From: Nematopogon swammerdamellus
Taxonomy: Eukaryota > Arthropoda > Insecta > Lepidoptera > Adelidae
DNA length: 64,000 bases
Assembly: GCA_946902875.1 (NCBI GenBank)
Contig: OX336351.1
Location: 2,663,761 to 2,727,760, forward strand
Reading direction: 5' to 3'
A program made the position numbers and the translations under genes. A model generated the notes under the pieces. The model saw nothing but the letters and a program-made list of their open reading frames with translations, was not told the origin of the DNA and searched no databases. The stretch's first letter is position 1. The number at the start of each line of letters is the position of its first letter. This document shows positions 31,711 to 42,243 of this stretch, piece after piece.

Positions 31711-33316
31711 TTATATCAGAACAATTTTATTTACATTAGAAATTACAAAAACATTTTTAACACCTCTAAAAGCGTTACCATGGTCAACATCTGTCTCCTC
31801 ATCAGAGTCAGTTTCACCTTCTGGATCAACCGGTTGCAAATCGGTATCTTCTTCGGAAATTTCTGGTTCCTCTACAGTTGTACTTTCCTCGCAGCTAACC
31901 TGTTGCTCTGTCGAGGTACTTTCCTGGGAGCTAACCGGTTGCTCTGTTGTGGTGCTTTCCTGGGAGCTATCTGGTTTCTCTGTCGTCGTACCTTCTGTGG
32001 AGTAGTCAGGTTTCTGTGTCACGGTTACTTCCTCAGAATTTTCAGGCTGAATAGTTGTAATTATCTCCGTGTCGACTACATCGGGATATATTTTGCAGTT
32101 TTCCAGTTGGGTAGGATTACTCACATAACGGTAGGAGTCAATTAGTAGATTTGAACCTGCAGCCGGGCTATTGCGGAAATAAACCTGGAATTCTATCTGT
32201 AACAAAAGTTGATGCATTTAATTTACTTAAGGGTCTATTTTCTATGCTTTATGTTTGCACGAATAACTTGTAGACTTACTATTGCGATTCGGAAACGGTA
32301 TCTGGTGGGACATTGCATGGGTGACAGGTCTACGGCAGTGGTTCGGATTCAACATAAAAATTGTCGAGCGCTTCCCGTGCCTCACTAGGTGACAGGGTTT
32401 TTACCCGTTCGGATCAGTACCACCACAATGAATGAAGGTCGGTCGAAAAGCCTATGAAAGTTGTTTGTGTTCCACCAATTTCAGCGCAGCCGGCACGTCC
32501 AAAAGGTAAGCACCGACATGGCGTGGTGTGATGGGCTGACATCACGGATACATTAGTTGGTTAGGGCAAATATTTTTAACAATAAAAATTAATTATTTCT
32601 TTCTGATCTCAAGTTCCTAAATACTAAACACTAAATAAACAAGAACCACTTACTTGTACACACAACACTTACTATAATATAATACTTATAAGGTACTAAC
32701 AAAACATTGTAACTTGCGAAGTTTGTTTGTCAGTTCTTCTTCGCATTGAATTTAGAACTGGCGGACTTTTCGACATATCCAAGCGTAGGTTAATTACCTA
32801 TGAATGAAATTCTACAATAAACAATAAACTAAACAAAATTTAAATACTCACGTAGACGACTGCAGTAGGCCGTGAGTATTCGTACTGTGCTTCCAATACG
32901 TTCCACCCCTTTGGATGTGTCGATGTATGAACCCCCCAAGCGGCCATGTTTTCGCCATTCACGTGGTTAACTATGAACATATACAGCGAATAGTCTGGTG
33001 AATTTGCGTAAAAATTTACTTGGAACATAGAGCCGGGGTTCACTGTAAACCGTTGGCTGTTTCTTACGCAACTACCGCTCATAAATGTACTGACAGAGTT
33101 AGCAAATATGAAGGAGGTGCTGTTCGGGTGAGGAGAGTCAGGGCCGGAATTCCTGTACGTTCTTGGGTACCAAGGGTGGAACCCGGTTGTGCAGTCTGAG
33201 AACTGCTCCTCGAAGCCCCCCTCCATGTCGTTGGTTTTACAGTCATTTTGACAGTGCGCGGTAAAATAAGTCAAGAGCAAAGTATATATCAGCAGAGCAC
33301 ACTTCGTGTCGGCCAT
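31711..33316 (-). CDS. Gene C: intact MAM-like/mucin-tail paralogue
   Basis: Exon 1 is 33316-32852 (155 codons) and exon 2 is 32196-31711 (161 codons plus stop), phase 0, donor TAC|GTGAGT, acceptor TTTTGTTACAG|ATA; 316 residues. The signal peptide is MADTKCALLIYTLLLTYFTA. The four MAM-like cysteines are present, plus one extra Cys in the tail (QQVSCEE) shared only with B. The tail has the six 12-residue repeats. Exon 1 differs from A at many surface-type positions (for example GPDSPHPNST and NGENMAAWG). The intron (655 bp) is longer than in A or B owing to sequence at 32600-32830 not found there. The first upstream ATG in frame (33346) is less likely because the family start is the MADTK methionine. 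Confidence 0.75.
32280..32575 (+). repeat. Old SINE remnant inside intron of gene C
   Basis: It carries GGTTCGGATTCAAC, CCTCACTAGGTGACAGGG, GATCAGTACCACCACAATGA and TGATGGGCTGACATCACGGA, the same order as in introns A and B. Differences among the three introns are scattered, as expected of an insertion older than the duplications. Confidence 0.65.
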
Positions 33317-33419
33317 CTTGCAAGGCGTCTGGACGCGGAGTGCCAAAGTTAGTGCACATAGGAGTATGATTCACAAACGTAGGGTTTTGTAAACTTGTAA
33401 GTGTTGGTCTTTAATTTTT

Positions 33420-33700
33420 TTTATTTTCATGTTTGTGTGTACTTATTTGTCTCTGGCAACCCCACTGGGAAATAGTCATGACGTTATAAGAGATACATAT
33501 TATATATTTTCATACACTACATTGATCTACCCTAATATTTAGTCTATCTTTACTTATGTTAGTATCTGGTATATAGCTAAAATATTTACATCATATGTAA
33601 TCATTCATATTTATGTTTGTTTTTATAGAAATCGAGACATGGCACGTCGAGCCACCCTTAAAGTGTGTAACGACGCCTATGGACATTCAATCGTACGCGG
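33420..33700. repeat. Upstream block of gene C paralogous to those of A and B
   Basis: CCCCACTGGGAAATAGTC, TACACTACATTGATCTACCC and ATAGAAATCGAGACATGG follow the same order as at 19080-19260 and 21310-21490. Confidence 0.6.
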
Positions 33701-34420
33701 GGGTTGCGATTTCTATACCGGCCTAACATGTGCCTATTCACGCCTCTCTTGAAAGACCCGAGAATATATATTTTTTTATGTAATCCGGTAAGGATGGCTG
33801 TGACATGCTCCGACCACCAATATCACCTCCGAGAAGGTATGTGCCATACCGGACACTTCCCTGGATTGCTGGCTATAGGTGGACTAGAGGAGAACACAAC
33901 CGAGGCTGCTATGCGGGCATCTTACATCCAGTACGGTGGTACCATCCCAGCCGAATTTGAGCCTACCACCTAGTAAGGGGCAAGGGAATTAATATTTGGG
34001 CAGGGAGAGCGTTCCAGAGTTTATCAGTTCTGTGGAGGAAAGATCTGAAGAAACAATTAGTACCTACGTATCCGCGATAAGTCCAGCGTGTAGGGAAGAA
34101 ATACCTGCCCAGTGCACATTGCGCGGAGGTGGCAAGGGTTCAGCGGAATCGCGCCAAACAACTCCTCCGAGCTCACCCCATGGAATAATCGATTGAATAC
34201 ACGTAGAGAGCCGACATGCCTACGAAGTTGCAGTGATTCTAGACGGGTTCACCCACTAGTCTCACGGCTCGACGCTGGATCGAGTCCGGAGGCGCAAGCT
34301 GGTATTTAGCTGAGCCATACCACAAGTGCGAGCAGTACTCGAAGCAGGACCTAATCTACGATTTATACAAAATTTATATAACGCAGTAGTTTTGGCCCGG
34401 CATTTAGGTACCGTCGCAAC
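33695..34420 (-). mobile_element. Degenerate LINE C-terminus, paralogous to 21.5-22.0 kb
   Basis: The sequence aligns with the B-linked copy (AGCGTTCCAGAGTTTATCAG, CTACGAAGTTGCAGTGATTC, GCTGGTATTTAGCTGAGCCA), but is split at about 33768-33987 by a tRNA-headed SINE absent from the B-linked copy. The ORF is broken. Confidence 0.7.
33770..33985 (-). mobile_element. tRNA-headed SINE inserted in the LINE remnant
   Basis: The order is T tract, ATGTAATCCGGTAAGGATGG, GGATTGCTGGCTATA, CTTACATCCAGTACGGTGGT and CCTACCACCTAGTAAGG. The tRNA-like head is missing. Because it is absent from the paralogous locus upstream of B, it inserted after the B/C duplication. Confidence 0.75.
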
Positions 34421-34639
34421 TTATTGAGTACGCCCAGGTTTTTAGAAGCCAGCTTGGCCTTCCCCTTAAGTTTATCTTTTTTTTTTGTATTTCTGTACCT
34501 CTGTCATAATATGTATTCGGCCACTTTAGCAGTTATCATCCCCCAAATGTATTCTGTTCTAAAAATGTCTAAAGGCATTAAGTGTTACCTTTTGCCCATA
34601 TTTTAGTTGAGTGCAATAAATAAAACAATACAATACAAC

Positions 34640-34985
34640 AGGAGGAGCGAGCCATGCTGAGAATATCGCTGCGTGATATGGTGCGTAACGAGGCAATCCG
34701 CCGACGCACCAAGTCGATATTGGACACCGGGTGGATAAGCTCAAGTGGCAGTGGGCTGGAGACGTCAGCAGAAGAGACGACGACCGTTGGTGTAACCGTG
34801 TCCTACCGTGGACAAGAAAACGGAGTTTGGGAAGACCACCCGCCAGGTGGGACGACGACATCAAGTACGTCGGCGGAAAGCAGTGATTCCGTACCTCTGA
34901 AGGCCGGGAAGGCTGGATGAAAATTGGAGAGGCGTATGTCCAGCAGTGGACGCCTACACGCTGACTGACTAACTGCCGACCCTAT
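34640..34985 (+). mobile_element. RTE-type LINE end, paralogous to 22.3-22.6 kb
   Basis: It is nearly the same sequence as 22295-22620, with GGAGAGGCGTATGTCCAGCA at 34925. The shared context with B (LINE remnant, then this RTE end in the same spacing) extends the B/C duplicated block to about 3.2 kb. Confidence 0.65.
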
Positions 34986-35708
34986 TTGCAGAGTCTATAA
35001 AACAAAAAGCGCTGCGACTGATAGTAATATGCAGGACACAGTGTTGTTTTGATGATAATCATTTTAAAATCCTCTGGTTATCTATTATCAATCAATATCA
35101 ATACTAATAATAAATCTGTAAGGGATGGTCATGGAGTAAGTTACTTTGTTTTAGGAAATATTGAGTTTGTAGCCTCTATGTATGATACTAAAGCTAAATT
35201 GACGATTTTTAGAAATCTTTTCTGTATGTATGTATGTATGTATGTATGTATGTTCCGCCATAACTCTTAAAGCCATCATCCGAATTCGATGAAACTTAGT
35301 AAAAGCACATTTTACTATACGGGACACAGGATAGGCTAACTAAAATTCACTTCCGGCCACGATAAGATGTGGCTCCCATACAAATCGAATCGAAATAAAA
35401 GCGGCGCGGGGCGGCGGCGGCGCGGTTCGTGGCGGCTAGCTGCGGAGGCTGGCACCGGCGGCGGCGGGGCGGGGTGCGGTGTGTGTATGCATTGTCTCGA
35501 GCAGAGTATTTTATTTAATTCGATTCATAATAATTATTATATAGGTTTACTTCGTTAGGTATCTATTTGATTAATTTTAGGTGCAGACCTATGTAATAGT
35601 GTTGTTGCAAGTCGATGTTAGAGGATATTTGCTTAACTGGAGTTCCTATTTGTATTTATATATACCCGACTACGGCGAAGCGAAAAGGAGAGTTATGTGT
35701 TTGACCGG

Positions 35709-35760
35709 TATGTATGTATGTATGTATGTATGTATGTATGTATGTATGTATGTATGTACC

Positions 35761-35791
<31 letters not shown>

Positions 35792-35812
35792 GTATGTATG
35801 TATGTATGTATA
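35709..35812. repeat. TATG tetranucleotide microsatellite
   Basis: About 25 near-perfect TATG/GTAT units, with one TACC and one AAGT interruption. ORFs in both strands here are simple MYVC/THTYI-type repeats and not proteins. Confidence 0.9.
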
Positions 35813-36512
35813 AAAAGAAAGAAAAGAAAAGAAAAATGTTGTTTATTGTCATTAAAATCATAACAAACAAAAAAAGAAAACATTACAAAAAAACATGAAA
35901 TTATACAAGCAAAACCTAAATTAATAACACAATTAATGACAATATGGACCCATCTCAGCATGTGCTATAGGTGCACAAGGCGACCTATAGCGCTGTTTTT
36001 CAGATGGGCCCAGAGTAATAATAATAAAATAAAACACTAACATAAGCACAGTACCTTTTTCTATCAATAAACAAACAAATGACTAACACTATAAATAACA
36101 ACTTTAAAATAATACCTTATAACAATTAATAACACAAAGGATAGCAAAAACAGAATAATACAAAAGGAACAACACAATAAAATAATATAACTAAGTACAA
36201 CGCAGCAATAAATAAAATTAGAAAAGAGATACATAAAACGACAAAACATTAATTTTTTTTTAAAATCGTCAATGGCCCTTTTGTGCTAACAAGAGTGCCG
36301 ATTTCAGCTTTTTTTTGAACACATTGGTACACCTCAATGCCCTGACTGGTGGAAGAAGGTCATTTCAACACCTCGACGCCATTACCTTGAAACCACCCTC
36401 TACTGCTGCCCCACGGTGCTGTGGGATTTTTAGGGAAATACCACTGCCCCGCGTGGCGTGTCCGTGATCTCCTAGCCACTCAAGTCGCTCATAAAGTCTT
36501 TCAGGAAGACTT
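35813..36512 (-). mobile_element. LINE 3' end inserted into the TATG microsatellite
   Basis: The second copy of the host repeat (63400-63450) has an uninterrupted microsatellite where this 700-bp segment sits. On the minus strand it reads GAGCGACTTGAGTGGCTAGG, then an AT-rich 3' UTR and a TTTCTTTTCTTTTC tail. The short TATGTATG repeat on both sides serves as the apparent target duplication. Confidence 0.6.
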
Positions 36513-36899
36513 ACTATGTATGTATGTATGTATGTATGTATGTACGTATTTTCATCTGTTCCCTCATATCTTCGAAACTACTTATCATAATTTGACAAAT
36601 GAGGTATCGTTGGATGCGTCTTGACGCTGGTTATAGGCTATGTGACGTCCCATAAAATTGGATATGGCGCCCTCTAAAGGACATAAAGTCATGAATGCAT
36701 GACCTAAAAAAATTTTTTTTTATGGTGCCGTGTTGGGTATCAAATGAAAGGGCTTAATTAACACATTTCAAAAATTTATATATTGTTAGCTGTTGCTTTC
36801 GGATTGCTTGCATGCATCCGATAATTGGGAATAATTTCTAAAATCAGGCCTCACTCCAAACCTACCCAAAATACATCCTACTAATATTATAAACGCGAA

Positions 36900-38345
36900 A
36901 GTTTGTGAATGAGTTGCGTTCAGGAAGACGATAAACCTACTCAAAGAACGTAAGTAACTAATGGCGAGGCCGAAGGCCAAGCTGCGTTCGGGAAGAATAT
37001 AAACCTTCTCGAAGAAAGTAAGTAACAAAAGGCGAGGCCGAAGGCCGAGCTGCGTTCAGGAAGACCCTAAACCTTCTCGAAGAAAGCAAGTAACAAAGGG
37101 CGAGGCCGAAGGCCGAGCTGCGTTCAGGAAGAGGATAAAACTTCTCGAAGACAGTAAGTAACTATGGGCGAGGCCGAAGGCCGAGATGTGTTCAGGAAGA
37201 GGATAAACCTACTCAAAGAAAGTAAGTAACTAATGGCGAGGCCGAAGGCCGAGCTGCGTTCGGGAAGACTATAAACCTTCTCGAAGAAAGTAAGTAACAA
37301 AAGGCGAGGCCGAAGGCCGAGCTGCGTTCAGGAAGACCCTAAACCTTCTCGAAGAAAGCAAGTAACAAAGGGCGAGGCCGAAGGCCGAGCTGCGTTCAGG
37401 AAGAGGATAAACCTTCTCGAAGACAGTTAGTAACTATGGGCGAGGCCGAAGGCCGAGATGTGTTCAGGAAGAGGATAAAACTTTTGGAAACCAGTTTCCA
37501 TAAAAAAAAAAAAGAAAAGAAAATAAGTAACAAAGAAGTTATTTTCTTCGAGAAGATTTATGGTCTTCCTGAACGCAGCTCGGCCTGCGGACTCGCCCTC
37601 TGTTACTTACATTCTCCGAAAAGTTTATCCTCTTCCTGAATGCAGCTCGGCCTTCGGCCTCGCCCTTTGTTACTTACTTTCTTAAAGATGGTTTATCCTC
37701 TTCCAGAACGCAGCTCGGCCTTCGGCCTCGCCCATAGTTACTTACTGTCTTCGAGGAGGTTTATCGTCTTACTGAACGCAGCTCGGCCTTCGGCCTCGCC
37801 CTTTGTTAGTTATTTTCTTCGAGAAGTTTTATGGTATTCCTGAACGCAGCTCGGCCTTTGGCCTCGCCCTCTGTTACTTACTTTCTTTGAAAAGGTTTTC
37901 CTCTTCCTGAACGCAGCTCGGCCTTCGGCCTCGCCTATAGTAACTTACTGTCTTCGAGAAGGTTTATCGTTTCCTGAACGCAGCTCGGCCTTCAGCCTCG
38001 CCCTCTGTTACTTACTTTCTTCGAAAAGGTTACCCTCATCCTGGACGCAGCTCGGCCTTCGGCCTCGCCCATGGTTACTTACTATCTTCGAGAAGGTTTA
38101 TCGTCTTCCTGAACGCAGCTCGGCCTTCGGCCTCGCCCTCTGTTACTTACTTTCTTCGAAAAGGTTATCCTCTTCCTGAACGCAGCTCGGCCTTCGGCCT
38201 CGCCCATAGTTACTTACTGTCTTCGAGAAGGTTTATCGTCTTCCTGAACGCAACTCCGCCTTCGGCCTCAAAAAGTAACTCACTTTCTTCGAGACGGTTT
38301 ATCGTTTACCTGAACCCAGCTCGCCCTTAGTTACTAGCCTAAACC
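36900..38345. repeat. 68-bp minisatellite with 4-unit higher-order repeats, foldback
   Basis: Unit core GGCGAGGCCGAAGGCCGAGC. Units 1-4 and 5-8 of the left arm correspond one to one by diagnostic variants (CCTACTCAAAG; ACAAAAGGCG; GACCCTAAACC; AGACAGT...CTATGGG), giving a 272-bp higher-order period. After an A-rich break at 37500 the array runs inverted to 38345, from a junction reading GTAACAAAGAAGTTATTTTC. The same junction occurs at 62720-62745. Confidence 0.85.
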
Positions 38346-38412
38346 CAGCTCGCCCTTAGTTCTTCCTTTGAAATACGAATTTCACGCGAGCGAAGCCGCG
38401 GGCAAAAGCTAG

Positions 38413-39228
38413 TACATAATATAATAAAATCGTAAATGCAAAAAAGTCTGTACATTAACAGGTTCATTGTCCCCATACATTGGAGTAAAAAATCGGGGTG
38501 TGGCCTTTGAGGATTACAGTACGTAACGTAATATATCTTTGGGTGTGGCTGTGTCGTCGTGGACACGGCCGTGTATTTTACGTGAATACGTGTACGTAAC
38601 GGGTAATATTTTCCTAGGGCGTATTACGTAAAGAATTCTTTGATCCTTTAACTATCGAGTGGTGTAATTAAATTTTGGATATAGATGATAGATATGAAGC
38701 TGCAACACCAAACTGTATCCCCCGATTTTGTTATCATCAGTTTTCTGGACTGGCTTCCACTATGGAAGCAAATTTAAAGACGTATTCACGTCAAAAGTGT
38801 TCCCACGCCCGGTGTTTTCTATTGCTTGTTGCATATAGTAAAAAAAAACATAAGACTGTTGGTTTTATAATGTTTTTTTTTTATAAATAATAAATAGAAA
38901 ATGCTCATATATGATGCATGGACGCCTGCAGCAATCTTGAACAAAACTCTTTGTCTTGAACCTTGAATTTGTGTACCACGCTCATGAATCAATATGAGTA
39001 TAACATCGGACAAGGCTGTATGGTGAAAAACCTTTGTCACTCAACACAGCCACCCATGTCGTTTTACACAAAAAGAATGCGCCTCTCTCCAATCCGCGAA
39101 ACTACTCTTACGTCCGACAGTGGATTTGGTTTGAAGAATGTATGATAAGGTGACTAACGAAAGATATTTATGGAGCGACTGTGATTGCAATGATCGAGAA
39201 GGGTCATCCTAGTTGTATACAGCCTGTC
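38413..39228. other. Spacer without recognisable gene
   Basis: AT-rich with short ORFs of up to 73 codons on both strands and no motif. Some CACGTGTACGTAACG-type words occur at 38580. Nothing is assigned. Confidence 0.4.
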
Positions 39229-39607
39229 AGCCTCGATAGCTCAGTTGTGCAGACAGTCGACTGTTGCTAGTGATTGTTAAGCAACGCTGGGCGCGGTCAG
39301 TTTTTGGATGGGTGACCGCTCGACCGTTAGAGGCTGACTGTGGTTCGGATTCCACGTAATACTATAGGTCCCTTCCCTTCTTATATTATTAGGTGGTAGG
39401 GTTTAACCCGCCCGGGTTGTTACCAACGCACTGAGCGAGACGTCGGTCGAAACGGCTATGTAAATAGTTGTGTTTTCCGTCCAGTTCAGTGTAGCCGACA
39501 TGAAATGAATGGAATCACCGACATGACACATAGTTCATCCGGAGTTATGGGCTGACCTCACGGATGTTGTAGGTGATGTAGCCAACCGTGTCAGTTTCCA
39601 TAAAAAA
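39229..39607 (+). mobile_element. tRNA/5S-headed SINE, near full length
   Basis: CAGCCTCGATAGCTCAGTTG, GTTAAGCAACGCTGGGCGCG, GGATGGGTGACCGCTCGACC and GGTTCGGATTCCACG appear in order, followed by the complete body and TTTCCATAAAAAAA. It sits directly against a LINE 3' end (CACCTTACGGGTGGCTCGGC, 39603), suggesting insertion next to or mobilisation with it. Confidence 0.85.
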
Positions 39608-39779
39608 AGACACCTTACGGGTGGCTCGGCGCCACATGTCGCACTTACTATAAAAAAATATTTTTTTGGTCAAATAATTTTTTAAATCCGATGAGCATGA
39701 TCGGAGATTAACCCCTACATCCAAACTTACAAACTTCACACTTTATCTCTTTAAAATATTAGTGAGGATATATAAGTGA

Positions 39780-39900
39780 TGCAAAAGGCAGCCTTATCCC
39801 TTACATAGACTTCTTCTTTAGGCTGTTTAAAATGTATATAAAGAATTATACAAGTAAGTATTCATGAAGTATAAACAAAATATAATCTTTATAAACATTA
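39780..39900. repeat. LINE 3'-end repeat (CTTATCCCTTACA type)
   Basis: GGCAGCCTTATCCCTTACAT followed by TTCTTCTTTAGG matches 16668-16700. A longer form, GGCGGACTTATCCCTTACAG with CAGTCAACCTTTGGATGTTT, is at 59338-59395, and a variant is at 48783-48835. These look like ends of one LINE family; no coding part is present. Confidence 0.45.
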
Positions 39901-40072
39901 TTTTCTTGACATCACCAAGGACATCGGGGACATGACCAACGACCTTGTACGTTGCTTCGGTAGAACCATGCTCGCAGAAATTCCGGAACCGGCGCATCGG
40001 TATTGATATCCGCGGAGACGAAACACCGCTAACGTACACGGAAACGTGTTCAAATCGTTTCTCTAAGCGCGT

Positions 40073-40205
40073 CTTGCACCAACACGAGTTTAGAGTTAAA
40101 TAGCGAGTTATGGATTTAAACGCGGTTCAAACGCGGTTCCCACATACAACGGGTGCTAGTTTAACGAGTTAAACTGGTTTATAGTTAAATTCGTGTTGGT
40201 GCAAG
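40073..40205. mobile_element. 133-bp MITE with 20-bp TIRs
   Basis: CTTGCACCAACACGAGTTTA at the left pairs with TAAATTCGTGTTGGTGCAAG at the right with one mismatch. Inner GAGTTAAA and AACGAGTTAAAC words extend partial pairing. Non-coding. Confidence 0.8.
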
Positions 40206-40499
40206 TGGGCCTAAGAGGAGAGTTTGTCTAATTTTGTTTTCTAGTCCTTACTTTTAATTATGTACATTGTTTTTTTTAAATTACTATATTTTATATTATA
40301 TAAGTTAGTCATACGACCGAATGCCCATGGGCATCGTTAGACACCTTATGGATGCCTAGGCGTCATATGTCGCGGTTTAAACAAACAAAAGAAGAAATAA
40401 ATTTTGTAAGTGATTTTTATTTAAATTGTTTTATTTGGTTATCCACATAAGTACTTGACAATATATACTTACTTGCTAATACATTCCCTATTTAATCTC

Positions 40500-40812
40500 T
40501 ATCTCTACTTCTATAAAAGGGAACATGTATGTATGTTTGTGCTAAACTCCGGAACTGTTAACAGATTTTGATGTGGTTTGCACCAATGGAAAAAGTAGTT
40601 CTTGTGGCTCACTATAGGCTATATACCACCACGCTAAATAGCCTTAGGGCTGAGCAGTATGAAAAACTGCTCGGCCCTGCTCAGTATGGACGGGAGAGAG
40701 AGAGACCATAAGAAAATCGATAGTTTTATTATCATATAGGCGTTTAAAACGGATTTTCTATTAAACCAAGTCTACCGCAACCGAAGCCGCGGGCAAAAGC
40801 TGTTCAATAATA
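40500..40812 (+). mobile_element. Short non-autonomous Helitron-like element
   Basis: CTACTTCTATAAAAGGGAAC at the start, ACTCCGGAACTGTTAACAGA inside, and GAAGCCGCGGGCAAAAGCTG at the end, the same 3' terminus as the 38.4-kb and 42.7-kb elements. About 310 bp, no ORF. Confidence 0.55.
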
Positions 40813-40917
40813 CTAGAAAATAAAAATAAGTCCCTCTATTTTATTATATCTGGCTTCATTTTATTATTTAGAATTTTTTTGGTTAAAGAAAAAATAAACA
40901 CGAATTATTTCCAATTG

Positions 40918-42201
40918 CTAAGTTATAATAATTTTATTTACATTGGCAATTACAAATAAATTCTTTATATACTTAAAAGCTTTCTCATCGTCCACATCTG
41001 TTTCCTCATCAGAGTCAGTTCCACCTTCTGCATCAACCGGTTTCAAATCGGTATCTTCTTTGGAAATGTCTGGTTCCTCTGCAGTTGTATTTTCCTCGGA
41101 GCTAACCTGTTGCTCTATCGAAGTACTTTCCTGGGAGCTAACCGATTGCTCTATTGTGGTGCTTTCTTGGGAGCTGTCTGGTTCCTCTGTTGTTGTATCT
41201 TCTCCGGGGTTGTCAGGTTTCTGTGTCACGGTTACTTCTTCAGAACTGTCAGGCTGAGTAGTTGTAATTACATCCGTGTCGACTACATCAGGATATATTT
41301 TGCAGTTTTCCAGTTGGTCAGGATTACTCACATAACGGTAAGAGTCAATGAGAACACTTGAAACTGCAGGTGGGCTGTTGCGGATATCAACTTCGAAAAC
41401 AATCTGTAATAAAGTGAAACGGTACACGAGCTGTCTTTGGATTGGGGACTGTCCGACCGTTCAGGCTGGCCGTAGTTCAAATTCCATGTAAAATGTATGT
41501 CCCTTCCTCTCCTTTGTGGTTTGATTAACTCGTCCGGATCAATACTACCGCACTGAAATAAGACTGATCGAAAAGTCTGTGAAATTAGTTTTTTCGTTAG
41601 ATTCGGTGTAGCCAGCAAAGAGCAGTTTTACACCTGCTGCTTCACCGTTCGGGACCATTGTAAAACTGTAGTTCCCTTCCCTTACCCTTTACTAGGTGGT
41701 AGGTTCAAATTGTAGCCGACTGGTTTGGTACCACCGTACTGGATGTAAGATGGCCGCATAGCAGCCTCGGCTGTGTTCTCCTCTAGTCCAGTATAGCCAG
41801 CAATCCAAATGAAAGTTTCCGGTATGGCACCTACCTTCTCGGAGGTGATATTGGCTGATCGGAGCATGTGCTTTGGCCACTCCGTCTCAGCCAACAATAC
41901 CGGCTATCACTGATCTGGCACCTACTTCGATATGACATCGGGGGTGATGTGGGTGATGTAGCCAAACATGGCATATTCCTACATCATCAATATACTATTA
42001 AATAAATCTGTAAGGGATGATAATGGAGTAAGTTCCTTTGTTTTATGAGATATTGCGTTTGAAAACTCAATATATGACACTAAAAAAAATATTTCTAGGA
42101 ATATTTTCTGTATGTATGCATGTTCTTCTATAAGTCTTAAACCGATCATCCAAATTCTATAAAACTTAGTACAAACACGCAAAAAAGGATGTTATAAGTT
42201 T

Positions 42202-42243
<42 letters not shown>

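Larger units (their letters stand above)
35095..38412 (+). mobile_element. Large Helitron-like repeat carrying a 68-bp foldback minisatellite
   Basis: It begins near ATACTAATAATAAATCTGTA (35101) and ends GAATTTCACGCGAGCGAAGC then CGCGGGCAAAAGCTAGTA. The CTAGT terminus preceded by a GC hairpin suggests a non-autonomous Helitron. Order: TATG microsatellite, CGG-rich block (35395-35480), CCGACTACGGCGAAGC, a second TATG microsatellite interrupted by a LINE tail, then AACCTACCCAAAATACATCC, and the minisatellite (36900-38340). An inverted second copy occupies 62350-64000. No protein is encoded. Confidence 0.7.

Noticed and set aside
35581..35961. ORFs rich in MYVC or THTYI repeats
   Set aside because: Direct translation of the TATG microsatellite in various frames.
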